From the NCBI GenBank assembly GCA_947466085.1, contig CANIEC010000008.1, positions 1 to 64,000 on the forward strand: DNA of 64,000 nt, in the 5' to 3' direction. Below the pieces are notes generated by a model that worked only from the letters and a program-made list of their open reading frames with translations, searched no databases and was not told the origin of the DNA. The position numbers and the translations under genes are program-made. The stretch is from Rhodospirillales bacterium. Its GTDB lineage: Bacteria > Pseudomonadota > Alphaproteobacteria > Reyranellales > Reyranellaceae. Shown here one piece after another: positions 1-8,552 of this stretch (positions are counted from its first letter, which is position 1; the number at the start of each line of letters is the position of its first letter).

Positions 1-108
1 CTCCAGCTCCATCAGCCGCTCGGCGGCAAAGCCGATCATCTCGCGCAAAACGTCGGCGTCCGGGGCCTTCTCCACGAGCGTCCGCAGGTTCATCATCTCG
101 TCGGTCAT
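1..108 (-). CDS. IS256-family (mutator-type) transposase, N-terminal fragment cut by the window edge
   Basis: Only the first 36 codons are present. The N-terminus reads [20 protein letters not shown] and continues with [17 protein letters not shown] recognise this as the usual beginning of IS256/mutator transposases of alphaproteobacteria, which catalyse cut-and-paste or copy-out transposition with a DDE active site. The DDE residues lie outside the window. The ATG is preceded by an AAGGAC-like ribosome-binding site. Whether the rest is intact cannot be seen. The family call rests on a short stretch, so it is good but not certain. Confidence 0.75.
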   Translation of the reverse strand, partial: MTDEMMNLRTLVEKAPDADVLREMIGFAAERLMELE

Positions 109-150
109 CGGTGGTGTCCTTGGTCAAAGGTTGGTGTCGCAAACAGACCC
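1..150 (-). mobile_element. Probable IS256-type insertion sequence, transposase-proximal end
   Basis: The transposase start at 108 is followed outward by about 40 bases that, read on the minus strand, begin GGGTCTGTTTGCGACACCAA (150 down to 131). This G-rich start and its spacing before the transposase fit the terminal inverted repeat of an IS256-type element. The true boundary and the target duplication cannot be confirmed because the other end is outside the window. Confidence 0.45.
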
Positions 151-780
151 TAACCCGGAGATCGCCGGTGACCGCCGCAAGGCCGCTCCCTCGCTACAGC
201 GCTCCCTTCCGGGCGCGCTCGCTCGCGGCCTTGCTGCCAGCACCTACACCACCACCGGGGGCACGACCCCGGGCCGGCCTCGGATGCGTTCAGGAACTGG
301 CTCACGATCGACCTCATCCGGTGTTGACCGCTCGTCTTATGAAGGCGGCCTCAGGGGCCGGGTCAACACGCTTTTTCCATCCGGGATTGCTCGTCACCTC
401 GACCGCAGCGAAGCGAAGGCGAGCAGTCTTTTTCAATCCCATTACCGCAACTCCGGCCGCGCTGCCCTGTAGTTCGCGGGCGAATTGAGAAGCAACAACC
501 GATAGCAAATCAATTTATAGTGGCCTCCAAAAGGGGCGGGTTGGGTTGCCCCCTTGAAGGCTGTTCGCCCAAAGGCCAAGCTACCTTGATCAACGCGTGT
601 GGACGCCGAAGCGAACTATCCTTCGAGATGCCCAAAGGTCGTTGTGGACGTTGGGCACGCTGGAAATGCCGGGAGAACTGAAGTGGTAAGCCATCTGGCT
701 TCTTTGGAACCCGGCAAAGTGCCGAGGACGCAGACCGTTCCAATTGTTCATTGACGAAGTGCCAGTTGGGAATTTCTTTA
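151..780. other. Gene-free stretch beside the insertion sequence
   Basis: I see no convincing coding region here. The short open frames have low-complexity translations without recognisable family signatures. The sequence holds several small inverted segments, for example ggggc...gcccc around 534-556. Its base composition drops towards the right, where the accessory pair begins. It may be remnant DNA from earlier insertions, but nothing in it identifies an element. Confidence 0.5.
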
Positions 781-1836
781 ATGCGGAAATCACCTCGAGC
801 GAACATTCCTGCTGGACTGCAGTCGCTCAGGGCCAGGCTTGTTTCGATCAGCGGTCGCGCCGTTCACACACTGCGGAAGTGGAGCATGGGTTCAGCGGGC
901 AACTCGATCCGATATTTCTTGCCGCCAACTCTTGCGCTGCCTCTCAAGCGTCTGAAGCGCAAGCTGAGCGTCATGCCCGTCAGGCTTCTCTTTCCCGAGT
1001 CTTCGACCTCGAACAGGGCAGTCCGCGTCGTCATCTACGGCTCCAGTTTCAACTGGCTTTCCCGACTTGGTGATTTCGCGCTCTGGAAAGACATTCCCGG
1101 GGTGGCGGAAGTCCTGCTGCTTCCCGACGATTCCGGCAAACAGATACCACGCCCGTTCCATACGAGCTGCCGCACGGTGATCATCCCCTTGTCGGAAGAC
1201 AACATCAATAACTGCCCACGAAACCACCCGGCCCTCATTCCAAATCGTCGCGCCGTGGAAATCCTGCGAAACAAGGCAACGTTTGCTGCCTACATCAATG
1301 AATATGGCTTGGCCGATCTGTGCCCGGTCACATACGAGTCCGGGGAGCATGCAGAGTTTCCATGCATCCTCAAGCGCGTGAACGCTTCATACGGTCGAGA
1401 CAGCATGGTCCTCAGATCGAAGCAGGAACTGGCGCGCGCCGTGGCGTTAAGCCAGGAGGAATTCATCCTCCAGTCGCTGGTGCGAGGGACAACAGAGTAT
1501 ACGACCCATTGCATCTGCAAGGATGGGCGCATCATATGGTCGTATTCAGTCGGTTTCGAGATGGATGGCCCCGAAGAAATCCGTCGCGGCATGGTCTGCA
1601 AGGAGCACCTTGGGAGGGTTACACCGCCGGCCGGAACGTTTGCTGCGATTGAAAGGGTGCTTGCCCCTCTTGGTTACTCCGGACCCTGCAACGTCAACTA
1701 TAAGCGTTCGGGGGCCGGCACGATTTCCATATTCGAAGTAAATCCGCGATTTGGCGGCTCGTTGATGCAACTTGAGAATGTCGAGTCCCTGCGCGAGGCT
1801 TTGTCGTGCGTGATCGACAATGCGACTTCATGCTAG
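781..1836 (+). CDS. ATP-grasp domain protein of unknown substrate
   Basis: A 351-residue protein. After a basic N-terminal stretch of about 75 residues, a Rossmann-like pre-ATP-grasp region begins (VRVVIYGSSFNWLSR, about 81-95). The ATP-grasp fold follows, with a nucleotide-binding lysine (CILKRVNASYGRDSM, about 195-209) and the metal-binding FEVNPRFGGSL near residues 318-328. Such enzymes activate a carboxylate with ATP and join it to an amine or thiol; the substrate cannot be read from the sequence. I chose ATG 781, but TTG 751 and ATG 973 are in the same frame, and a start near 973 would give the usual compact N-terminus. The acyltransferase gene downstream may act with it. Composition is less GC-rich than the core genes. 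Confidence 0.7.
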   Translation: MRKSPRANIPAGLQSLRARLVSISGRAVHTLRKWSMGSAGNSIRYFLPPTLALPLKRLKRKLSVMPVRLLFPESSTSNRAVRVVIYGSSFNWLSRLGDFALWKDIPGVAEVLLLPDDSGKQIPRPFHTSCRTVIIPLSEDNINNCPRNHPALIPNRRAVEILRNKATFAAYINEYGLADLCPVTYESGEHAEFPCILKRVNASYGRDSMVLRSKQELARAVALSQEEFILQSLVRGTTEYTTHCICKDGRIIWSYSVGFEMDGPEEIRRGMVCKEHLGRVTPPAGTFAAIERVLAPLGYSGPCNVNYKRSGAGTISIFEVNPRFGGSLMQLENVESLREALSCVIDNATSC

Positions 1837-2058
1837 CGGCGGCTTGAACGTCAGCAGGGATGTGTACCGTCCCGCCAGGTGTGCCCCGACTCCTGGTCGT
1901 GGCGTACCAGGGCGCTTTGGCCTGGAAGGCCAATTCGGACTACATTTCAGCGCTGTGCGTTGTACCGACGAATGGCTGCGTACAGTAACCAGCAATAGGT
2001 ACTCCAAACCATACAGGGACTGGCATCGTGCACCTCCAAACCAAGACGTCGTAGCTGC
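1837..2058. other. Intergenic spacer inside the accessory pair
   Basis: About 220 bases between the ATP-grasp gene and the acyltransferase gene. No coding region, terminator with a T-tract, or clear promoter is visible. It might hold a remnant of a lost gene, but the translations show no recognisable family. Confidence 0.4.
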
Positions 2059-3186
2059 GTGCAAAGCTGCGAGATCCAGGTGATAGAGACGGCAAGTGAT
2101 CTTGCCGCGCTGGCTGAGGAATGGAACGGCCTCGCCGCCCGCTGTCCAGGCTATTACCTGTCGCAGACATTTCAGTGGGCAGAAACAGCGTGGGAGACCG
2201 TCGCCCGACCGCGGGGACGCAAACTCAACTGCATGACGCTCCGCTCCGAGGGGCGGCTGACAGCGGTGTGGCCCCTGGTCATCTATCGCGACCGGGGCTT
2301 GCGAATTCTTCGCCCGCTCGGCTTCGAGGGCAGCGAATACTGCGCCCCGCTGGTCGAGCCGGGCGATGAGGCCGACAACCGGGTCGCTCTTCTGTGGCGG
2401 GAGGCGGCACGCTCCACCGATATCGCTTTCCTGCCGCACGTCCGCGCCGACTCCCGGCTGGCGGTCGTACTCGGCAACGGAAACCATTGGAGCTTTACGG
2501 AAGGTACTCTCGCGGCGCCCTACGTGGCGCGCGCTGACTATTCCGACTGGGCCAACTATCACGCAAGCATTGGCCGTAACCGGCGCCGCGAGATCAGGCG
2601 TATGCACCGCCGTCTGGCCAGGCGGGGCGAGGTCGTTGTGGCGCGCGAAGGCACGGATGCTTCTGCCACTCTGATCGACTGGATGCTCGATCAGAAGAAG
2701 CACTGGCTCAATTGCTCCAACCTCACCAATGATTGGATCGCCCGGCCTGACTACCGCGACTTCCTGATGGCGTTGGCTGCCCGGGAGGATGCAGTTGGCG
2801 GCGTTGCCCTGTTCGCGATCAGGGTTGATGGAGTGCCGGTCGCCGCCCAGCTCGTCAGTGTCGACCGCAGCCGCGTCGAAGCCTATTTCGCCGCCTACGA
2901 TCACGAGTGGTCGGTCTACTCGCCGGGGCACCTCATTACCGAACATGTGCTGAGATGGGCGTTCGAGCGAGGCTTTGATTTCGATTTCCGGATTGGCGAC
3001 GAGCCCTACAAGTACAGCTGGTCCAGGAGGAACTGTGACACCGCTACCTGGCTGGTCGGCACCAGCAAACGAGGCATCCCGACGGTGGTCGGTCTGCGAG
3101 CCAGAAAGTGGGCAAGCCGGATACGGCAGAAACTGGCCCTGGGCCGCTTTCTCCCGTCCAAGTATCGCCGCCGCTTGAATTCATGA
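2059..3186 (+). CDS. CelD/BcsL-type GNAT acyltransferase (FemAB-like, Acetyltransf_6)
   Basis: A 375-residue protein that matches the pattern of the BioF2/CelD-like acetyltransferases. It has an N-terminal half with EEWNGLAARCPGYYLSQTFQW (about 21-41). The region NYHASIGRNRRREIRRMHRR (about 168-187) is the characteristic segment rich in Arg and Lys. The C-terminal GNAT half includes AAQLVSVDRSRVEAYFAAYD and the typical FDFRIGDEPYKYSW ending. Relatives modify exopolysaccharides or transfer amino acids in envelope polymers; the acceptor is unknown here. The start is GTG at 2059 with no strong ribosome-binding site. Together with the ATP-grasp gene it forms a small accessory unit beside an insertion sequence. 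Confidence 0.75.
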   Translation: MQSCEIQVIETASDLAALAEEWNGLAARCPGYYLSQTFQWAETAWETVARPRGRKLNCMTLRSEGRLTAVWPLVIYRDRGLRILRPLGFEGSEYCAPLVEPGDEADNRVALLWREAARSTDIAFLPHVRADSRLAVVLGNGNHWSFTEGTLAAPYVARADYSDWANYHASIGRNRRREIRRMHRRLARRGEVVVAREGTDASATLIDWMLDQKKHWLNCSNLTNDWIARPDYRDFLMALAAREDAVGGVALFAIRVDGVPVAAQLVSVDRSRVEAYFAAYDHEWSVYSPGHLITEHVLRWAFERGFDFDFRIGDEPYKYSWSRRNCDTATWLVGTSKRGIPTVVGLRARKWASRIRQKLALGRFLPSKYRRRLNS

Positions 3187-3258
3187 GTTACTTGCCGAAC
3201 AGTGCGCCGGTCGAAACGGACGAATACGAGACGAACCGTAGAAGGTCGGAGTGTTGGA

Positions 3259-4284
3259 ATGGACTATCGCCGCCTGGGCCAGGCCGGCCTGAAAGTTTCC
3301 GAGATCTGCCTCGGTACCATGACCTTCGGCAACGGTGCCGACCAGGAGGAAGCCACGACGATGGTGAACGCCGCGCTGGATGCGGGCGTCACCTTCTTTG
3401 ACACGGCCAATTCCTATGTGGGCGGCACGTCCGAGACGATGCTGGGCGTGGCGCTGAAGGGCAGGCGCGAGGACGCCGTCATCGCCTCCAAGTTCTTCAA
3501 TCCAATGGGCCACCGGCCCAACGATTCGGGCATGTCTCGGCTGCACATCAAGCAGCAGATCGAAGGCTCGCTGAAGCGGCTGCAGACCGATTACATAGAT
3601 ATCTATTACATCCATCACGTCGACCATCAGACGCCGCTCGAGGAGATGCTGCGGGCGCTCGACGATCTCGTGCGCGACGGCAAGATCCTCTACACGGCCT
3701 GCTCGAATTTCGAGGCCTGGCGCCTGATGGAGGCGCTCTGGATCAGCGACACGAAGGGCTGGGAGCGATTCGCGGCCTACCAGCCGCAATACAGTCTCGT
3801 CGTGCGCGACATCGACGAGGAGATCGTGCCGGCGCTGCAGCTCAAGGGGCTGGGCTGCGTGGCCTGGTCGCCGCTCGGCAGCGGCTATCTCGCCGGCAAG
3901 TACACGCCAGGCACTCTCGAGGTGCAGGGAAGCCGCTCGGCCGAGGGTTGGGGTTTCCAGAGCAAGTTCTTCGCGCCCAACCATGCCGAGATCCTGCAGA
4001 CGCTGCTCGACACGGCAAAGGAGTTGGGCAAGCCGCCGGCCGAAGTGGCGCTGCGCTGGGTGATGGACCAGCCCTTCATGACCAGCGCCATCGTCGGGGC
4101 CCGCAACGTCGAGCAACTCGGCGAAACCCTGAAGGCAGGCGGCTGGCGCCTGCCGGCCGACGCGCTCACCAAGCTCGACGAAGTCTCCGCCCAGCCAAAC
4201 AGATATCCGCGCGCCTTCGAGGACCCGATGCCCCAGCGCCGCGCGAGTGCGCTGAAGATGCCGGGCCGAAAGCCGGACCGATGA
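3259..4284 (+). CDS. Aldo/keto reductase
   Basis: A 341-residue NADPH-dependent aldo/keto reductase (TIM barrel). The start MDYRRLGQAGLKVSEICLGT is typical of the family. The catalytic tetrad can be placed: Asp48 (FFDTANSY), Tyr53, Lys78 (VIASKFF) and His119 (YYIHHVD). The C-terminal cofactor-binding part contains TSAIVGARNVEQL. It reduces carbonyl compounds, but the substrate is not evident; YajO/Gfo-like relatives act on aldehydes or sugars. I chose ATG 3259, with the purine-rich gaaggtcggag upstream. An in-frame start at 3202 would add 19 residues without homology to the fold. It is a single gene, followed by a convergent minus-strand block. Confidence 0.9.
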   Translation: MDYRRLGQAGLKVSEICLGTMTFGNGADQEEATTMVNAALDAGVTFFDTANSYVGGTSETMLGVALKGRREDAVIASKFFNPMGHRPNDSGMSRLHIKQQIEGSLKRLQTDYIDIYYIHHVDHQTPLEEMLRALDDLVRDGKILYTACSNFEAWRLMEALWISDTKGWERFAAYQPQYSLVVRDIDEEIVPALQLKGLGCVAWSPLGSGYLAGKYTPGTLEVQGSRSAEGWGFQSKFFAPNHAEILQTLLDTAKELGKPPAEVALRWVMDQPFMTSAIVGARNVEQLGETLKAGGWRLPADALTKLDEVSAQPNRYPRAFEDPMPQRRASALKMPGRKPDR

Positions 4285-4546
4285 ACTGATACTCGCGCCG
4301 CGGCGGGGCAAGGATCGGGGTCAGCGCTCCCGCGAACCCTCGCGCTGACGTCCTGCGAGCGGCTCATTGCGTTCGCTGCGATACTGCACGTTGCTTACGT
4401 TCGGCCATAGTGGCTTTGCCATCGTTCCCTCGATCGCCCCTTGCCGGGTTTCTTCGTCAGAGTGACCACCGCCGCTTACGTCTGCCTGACGAGATATCAG
4501 GATAGGTAAGCAGAAACGCTGTCGTCAACTTTGGTTGTGTTTTTTG
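4285..4546. other. Convergent intergenic region with an 8-bp inverted repeat
   Basis: The two flanking genes point towards each other. Perfect 8-base arms gtcagcgc (4320-4327) and gcgctgac (4342-4349) enclose 14 bases, with no T-tract after them. A second, weaker repeat (ttggttg at 4531-4537, caaccaa at 4558-4564) overlaps the end of the minus-strand gene. Either could end transcription, but neither is a classic terminator. Confidence 0.3.
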
Positions 4547-5833
4547 TCATTGTACTGCAACCAACAGGCTACCCTGCAGGTGACAGAGGCCGCTGTCGGA
4601 GGTCGAGGGCCTGCCGGCCAGCGTCTGCACGTCCGGCACGTAGATCGGACGGTTGCCGGCGAAGCCGGCGGTCGAGACGAGACGGGCCTGTTTGCCGGCT
4701 TCGGCCTGGGAATAGACGACGGTCACCCCATGGATCAGCGCGAATTCGTCGGGCCAGACGAGGCGCAGGACCGTAACGGGGCGGGATCGCTCGTCACGGG
4801 CAAGCCAGCGTTCGACGCGGGGTGGCGGGCCCGGTTTGCCGACGCCGCGATGGACGGTGCCGTCGAGCGTGATGCCGGTCTGGGTCATCTGCCCGATCGG
4901 CAGCATCGTGTTGATCTCCTCGCCGTTCTGGCCGACCCAGATCTCCAGATGCGGCTGGTGGATCCATGAGCCGCCGGACGGCACGACACCCGGTATGGGA
5001 TCGAAGACCTGTACGATCAGCGAGTTGCTGCCGACGCCGATCGTCCGGATCTCGGCCGCCTGGTCGGCCACCGCGGGCTTGCCCCAGACGACGAAGCCAT
5101 TGTCGCCGGCCGTCGTCATGCCGGGCACGCAATTGCCGAGCGCGGTGCCGGCCGGGATGGCGGCCTTGCCGGGCAGGCCCGGTGCCACCACCGGATAGGC
5201 CCCGATCGTGTCCGCATCGATGCGCGCCGCGAAGGTCTGCGGCGGCTTGGGCCAGGACGGACAACCGATGCCGAGATCGCGCCGAGTGCTGTCCTTGGCC
5301 AACGCGCGGACCAGCCGTGTCCGGTAGTCGATGTCGGTCAGCGTGCCGCTCTGTTCCGAGCCATTGTGGTAGCTGCAATCCTGCTCGGTCAGGGCGCGGA
5401 AGGGCGCCAGCGAATAGGTGACATCCATCGACCAGCGCCAGGCCGAGCCGCCATACTGGTGATGGACGAGGCGGTTGGGGCCGACCCCGACCTCGTCCTC
5501 GCCGACGCCCGACGAGCCGTAGCCGTCGTTGCAGAGCTGCAGAACCTGCTTCGGCGCCGCAGTGCCGTCCAGGAGCCAGTATTCCACGCCACCGTCGCGC
5601 GCGTTGCCGTCGATGCAGCCTTCGTCCTGGTCCTTCGGCTTGTCGGCGAGGCCGAGGCGGACCTCGACGACGTAGAGCGACGCTCCTGCCGGCGACTTGC
5701 CAGCATCATGGGTCTTCCCGACCTTGCAGGTCGTGCGTGTCCCGCAGATCGCGGCGGTCTGTGCAGCATCGGGTGCTGCAAGCGCAGCCAGGGGAAGCAG
5801 CGCCAGGCAGGCCGCGACGAGCAGGGGCTTCAT
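4547..5833 (-). CDS. Secreted protein of unknown function
   Basis: A 428-residue protein with a clear Sec signal peptide (MKPLLVAACLALLPLAALA, cleavage after about residue 19). The mature part has a GTRTTCKVGKTHDAG segment, several Cys (possible disulfides), and Trp/Gly-rich beta-like stretches such as GGSAWRWSMDVTYSLAPF. I do not recognise the family with confidence. It is the last gene of the minus-strand block, starting 5 bases after the TauD-like gene ends, so it is probably co-transcribed. Function would be in the periplasm. The same-strand frame remains open far upstream, but the start is set by the signal peptide. Confidence 0.65.
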   Translation of the reverse strand: MKPLLVAACLALLPLAALAAPDAAQTAAICGTRTTCKVGKTHDAGKSPAGASLYVVEVRLGLADKPKDQDEGCIDGNARDGGVEYWLLDGTAAPKQVLQLCNDGYGSSGVGEDEVGVGPNRLVHHQYGGSAWRWSMDVTYSLAPFRALTEQDCSYHNGSEQSGTLTDIDYRTRLVRALAKDSTRRDLGIGCPSWPKPPQTFAARIDADTIGAYPVVAPGLPGKAAIPAGTALGNCVPGMTTAGDNGFVVWGKPAVADQAAEIRTIGVGSNSLIVQVFDPIPGVVPSGGSWIHQPHLEIWVGQNGEEINTMLPIGQMTQTGITLDGTVHRGVGKPGPPPRVERWLARDERSRPVTVLRLVWPDEFALIHGVTVVYSQAEAGKQARLVSTAGFAGNRPIYVPDVQTLAGRPSTSDSGLCHLQGSLLVAVQ

Positions 5834-5838
5834 GGCGA

Positions 5839-6717
5839 TCAGCCAGCCAGCACGGACTCGCCCACGATCTGGGTCCGGTGCATCAGCCGGCGCAGGCTCT
5901 CGTCGAAGGCATCGCGGCGATGCATGACGCAGCGATTGTCCCACATCACCAGATCGCCGGCGCGCCACTTCTGGTACCAGGCGAACTTCTCCTGCGTGGC
6001 ATGCGCCCAGATCGCGTCGAGCAAGGCTTCGCTCTCCGCGACCTCGAGCCCGTGGATGTAGGCGCCGGGCCGCCGGCCGAGAAACAGCGCCTTGCGGCCG
6101 GTGACCGGATGCAGACGGACGAGGGGATGCACGGCTCCCGGCGTGTGACGGACGTCCACCGTGCGCTGGAATCCCTTGCGCAGTTCGCCAGCCGAGTTGC
6201 GGCTGGAATCGTGGATGCAGGTCTTGCCCTCGATCGCGCGCTTCAGCTCGGGCGACAGGCTCTCGTAGGCGGCATACATGTTGAGGAAGCCGGTATTGCC
6301 GCCGTCGGCCGGCACTTCGAGCGCATAGAGCAGCGAGGCGCGCGGCGGCAGCGGATTGTAGGACATGTCGGTGTGCCAGACGAGTTCGTAGGAGCCAAGC
6401 CCGCCCATCTCCTTGCCGTCCTTCTTGGCATTGGCGATCACCGCGACCCAGTCCAAGGCCTCCGGAACGACACCCGAGTTGGCCCGGTCGAGATTGGCGG
6501 AGGCAATCGGAACGCGGTCGAGTTCGCCGAAGCGGGTGCTGAATTGCATCAGCATGGGGTCGTCGAGCCTCTGGCCCGAGAAACGCAGCACCAGGTGCTC
6601 GGCCCAGGCGTCGGCGATGCGCGCAAACACCGCATCGCTGACCGGCTGCGAGAGGTCGACGCCGTGCACGTCGGCGGCGAGTGCCGCGCCGGTCGGCTGG
6701 ATCCACAGTTCGCTCAT
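5839..6717 (-). CDS. TauD/TfdA-family Fe(II)/2-oxoglutarate dioxygenase
   Basis: A 292-residue protein with the non-haem iron facial triad of the family: His115-x-Asp117 (ELVWHTDMSYNP) and distal His266 (DNRCVMHRRD). Arg276 or Arg277 (DESLRRLMHR) is placed to bind 2-oxoglutarate. Early TauD features are also present (ADVHGVDLSQP, about 16-26). Such enzymes hydroxylate a substrate while converting 2-oxoglutarate to succinate, often releasing sulfite, glyoxylate or an aldehyde. The substrate is not predictable; the SDR immediately upstream (12-base gap) suggests the hydroxylated product may be oxidised next. Confidence 0.9.
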   Translation of the reverse strand: MSELWIQPTGAALAADVHGVDLSQPVSDAVFARIADAWAEHLVLRFSGQRLDDPMLMQFSTRFGELDRVPIASANLDRANSGVVPEALDWVAVIANAKKDGKEMGGLGSYELVWHTDMSYNPLPPRASLLYALEVPADGGNTGFLNMYAAYESLSPELKRAIEGKTCIHDSSRNSAGELRKGFQRTVDVRHTPGAVHPLVRLHPVTGRKALFLGRRPGAYIHGLEVAESEALLDAIWAHATQEKFAWYQKWRAGDLVMWDNRCVMHRRDAFDESLRRLMHRTQIVGESVLAG

Positions 6718-6729
6718 CGGTAGGCTCCT

Positions 6730-7482
6730 TCATCCATGCATGGTGAGACCACCGGAGACGCTGATCGTCTGTCCGGTGATGAAGCTCGCATCGTCGCTCG
6801 CCAGGAAGCAGACGGCCCCCGGAATATCCTCGGGCTGGCCAACGCGTTTCATGGGAATGGCACCGACGAGGGCGGCGCGCACTTTCTGGCCGCGCTCGTC
6901 GTCGCCGGCGACGGCGGCCAGCAGCGGCGTGTCGGTCGGACCGGGGCAGACGGCGTTCAGGGTGATGCCCTTGCGGGCGACCTCGCGCGCCACGGTCTTG
7001 GTGAAGGCGATGATGCCGCCCTTGCAGGCCGAATAGACGGCTTCCTGGGAGGAGCCGACGCGGCCCGCGTCCGAGGCGATGTTGACGATGCGGCCGCTGC
7101 CGCGCGCCACCATGCCCTTCAGCACGATGTGGCTCATGTTGAGCGGCCCGCGCAGGTTGATGGCGATGAGCTGGTCCCAGAGGTCGGGTGTGGTGTCGAC
7201 GAAGTTGGCGAAGCGGTCCCAGCCGGCATTGTTGACCAGGATGTCGGTCGGGCCGACGCTGCGCTCGAACCCGGCGATCGCCGTTCCGACGGCTTCGTAG
7301 TCGGCGATGTCGACGCCCGAGGCGTACCCCTGGATCTCGTCGGCGACTTTCTTCGCGCCCTCGAGATTCTTGTCGAACACCCCGACCCGCGCGCCGTAGC
7401 CCGCGAAGCGCCGGCATATCGCCCCGCCGATCGCACCGGCACCGCCGGTGACGATGACGTTCTTCCCGTCGAGTCCGCGCAT
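6730..7482 (-). CDS. Short-chain dehydrogenase/reductase, BadH-like
   Basis: A 250-residue classical SDR. The NAD-binding motif is TGGAGAIG (12-19), the structural motif NNAG (84-87), and the catalytic residues Ser137, Tyr150 and Lys154 (EAVYSACK). The stretches IVNIASDAGRVGSS and TGQTISVSGGLTMHG resemble 2-hydroxycyclohexanecarboxyl-CoA dehydrogenase (BadH) of alicyclic acid degradation as I remember it. That similarity makes oxidation of a hydroxyacyl-CoA plausible, with the enoyl-CoA hydratase-like gene just upstream. The exact substrate is inference. The gene sits 12 bases before the TauD-like gene. Confidence 0.9.
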   Translation of the reverse strand: MRGLDGKNVIVTGGAGAIGGAICRRFAGYGARVGVFDKNLEGAKKVADEIQGYASGVDIADYEAVGTAIAGFERSVGPTDILVNNAGWDRFANFVDTTPDLWDQLIAINLRGPLNMSHIVLKGMVARGSGRIVNIASDAGRVGSSQEAVYSACKGGIIAFTKTVAREVARKGITLNAVCPGPTDTPLLAAVAGDDERGQKVRAALVGAIPMKRVGQPEDIPGAVCFLASDDASFITGQTISVSGGLTMHG

Positions 7483-7520
7483 TGCCAGCTCCTGAAGCGT
7501 TACGTCCGATAGAAAAGCAG

Positions 7521-7630
7521 TGTCATCCCGAGCGTAGGAGGGACCTTTGTCTGCGAGTGAGGAAGGGTCCTTCGCTACGCTCGGGATGACAATGTTGCTG
7601 TGGCTACTCAGTGCGTCGATGCAGAGAATG
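7521..7630. repeat. Dispersed intergenic palindromic repeat, copy 1 (composite)
   Basis: An arm TGTCATCCCGAGCGTAGG.. (7521-7549) is followed after about 12 bases by its inverted partner (about 7562-7591, ending GCTCGGGATGACA). Then comes a spacer (7592-7626) that aligns with the spacer of the copy at 23853-23951, ending in the first bases of a third arm (tgtca, 7626-7630) at the stop of the enoyl-CoA hydratase-like gene. The half-unit is about 29 bases with consensus TGTCATCCTGAGCGCAGCGA AGGACCTTT. It looks like a REP/MITE-like dispersed element, and it lies between two genes of the same strand. Confidence 0.75.
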
Positions 7631-8443
7631 TCACAGCGGCGAATACGGATCGAACTTGGGCTTGCGCTTCTCGAGATGAGAGGCGAGCCCTTCCTTCACC
7701 TCGGGTCCGAGGAAGCCCAGCATTTCGAGGCCGAGCGATGTGTCGAAGGTCGGGCCCATCATGCGCAGCCAGTTGTTGAGCGCATATTTGGTGAACCGGA
7801 TCGAGGTCTGCGCGCCCTCGGCGAGCTTGGTGGCGACCTCCAGGCCCTTGGCCTCGAGCTGGTCGTCCTCGACGCAGAGCGAGACCAGGCCGATCTTCTC
7901 GGCCTCCTCGCCGTCGATCGCCTCGCAAAGCAGGAGATAGTATTTGGCCTTGGCCATGCCGCAGAGGAGCGGCCAGACGATGCAGGCATGGTCGCCGGCG
8001 GCGACGCCGAGCCGGGTGTGACCGTCGATGATCTTGGCCTTCTTCGAGGCGATCGATACGTCGGCCAGGATGCCGGCAACGAGGCCCGCACCGACCGCGG
8101 GACCGCGCATGGTGCTGACGATCGGCTTGGAGCAGTTGATGACGTTGTAGACGATGTCGCGCGCTTCCTTCCAGGTGCGCAGCAGCGCGTTGTAGTCCTT
8201 GATGTTCTTTTCGATGATGTCGAAGTCGCCGCCGGCCGAGAACACCTTGCCGCCCGCGCCCTGGATGATCACGCAGTTGACGGTGTCGTCGCCGTCGATG
8301 TCGCGCCACACGTCGACCAGCTCGCGATGCATGATCGCGTCCGTCGCATTGTATTTCTCGGGCCGGTTCATCGTGACCCGCAGCACCTTGGGGTGCGGAC
8401 GGTCGAACAGCAGGCGCTGATAGCGATTTTGCCAGTCGGACAT
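7631..8443 (-). CDS. Enoyl-CoA hydratase/isomerase (crotonase) family protein
   Basis: A 270-residue crotonase-fold protein. Oxyanion-hole segments are present (KVFSAGGDFD about 66-74 and MRGPAVGAGL about 112-121). The two glutamates that add water in true hydratases are not conserved: the region IIDGHTRLGVAAGDHAC has His142 and Asp151 instead. The reaction may therefore differ (isomerase, hydrolase, dehalogenase-like or other crotonase chemistry). The SDR 148 bases downstream suggests a CoA-thioester pathway. The ATG at 8443 is preceded by GAGGAAAC, a good ribosome-binding site. It is the first gene of the minus-strand block and is divergent from the solute-binding protein gene. Confidence 0.85.
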   Translation of the reverse strand: MSDWQNRYQRLLFDRPHPKVLRVTMNRPEKYNATDAIMHRELVDVWRDIDGDDTVNCVIIQGAGGKVFSAGGDFDIIEKNIKDYNALLRTWKEARDIVYNVINCSKPIVSTMRGPAVGAGLVAGILADVSIASKKAKIIDGHTRLGVAAGDHACIVWPLLCGMAKAKYYLLLCEAIDGEEAEKIGLVSLCVEDDQLEAKGLEVATKLAEGAQTSIRFTKYALNNWLRMMGPTFDTSLGLEMLGFLGPEVKEGLASHLEKRKPKFDPYSPL

Positions 8444-8552
8444 GGGTTTCCTCCGTTGCCCGGACGTTAGCACCCCTTGTTCGCGTCGGGGAATGGCATG
8501 CCGATTGCGTTCCAACTGCAGGGTGAACCGGGCAACGGACAGGGGGCCAGTC

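Noticed and set aside
111-508. Several short open frames beside the IS element
   Set aside because: Translations are low-complexity and overlap in several frames; none resembles a transposase or other family.
4320-4349. Rho-independent terminator after the aldo/keto reductase
   Set aside because: The 8-bp arms are perfect, but no T-tract follows on either strand.
4547-7417. A single long minus-strand frame joining the secreted protein to sequence upstream
   Set aside because: The upstream part is out of frame with the SDR and TauD-like genes, both of which have clear motifs; the true gene starts at the signal peptide at 5833.
7631-8443. BadI-type ring-cleaving hydrolase for the crotonase-family protein
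   Set aside because: The BadH-like neighbour suggested it, but the remembered BadI motifs around the active site do not match, so I kept the broad family call.
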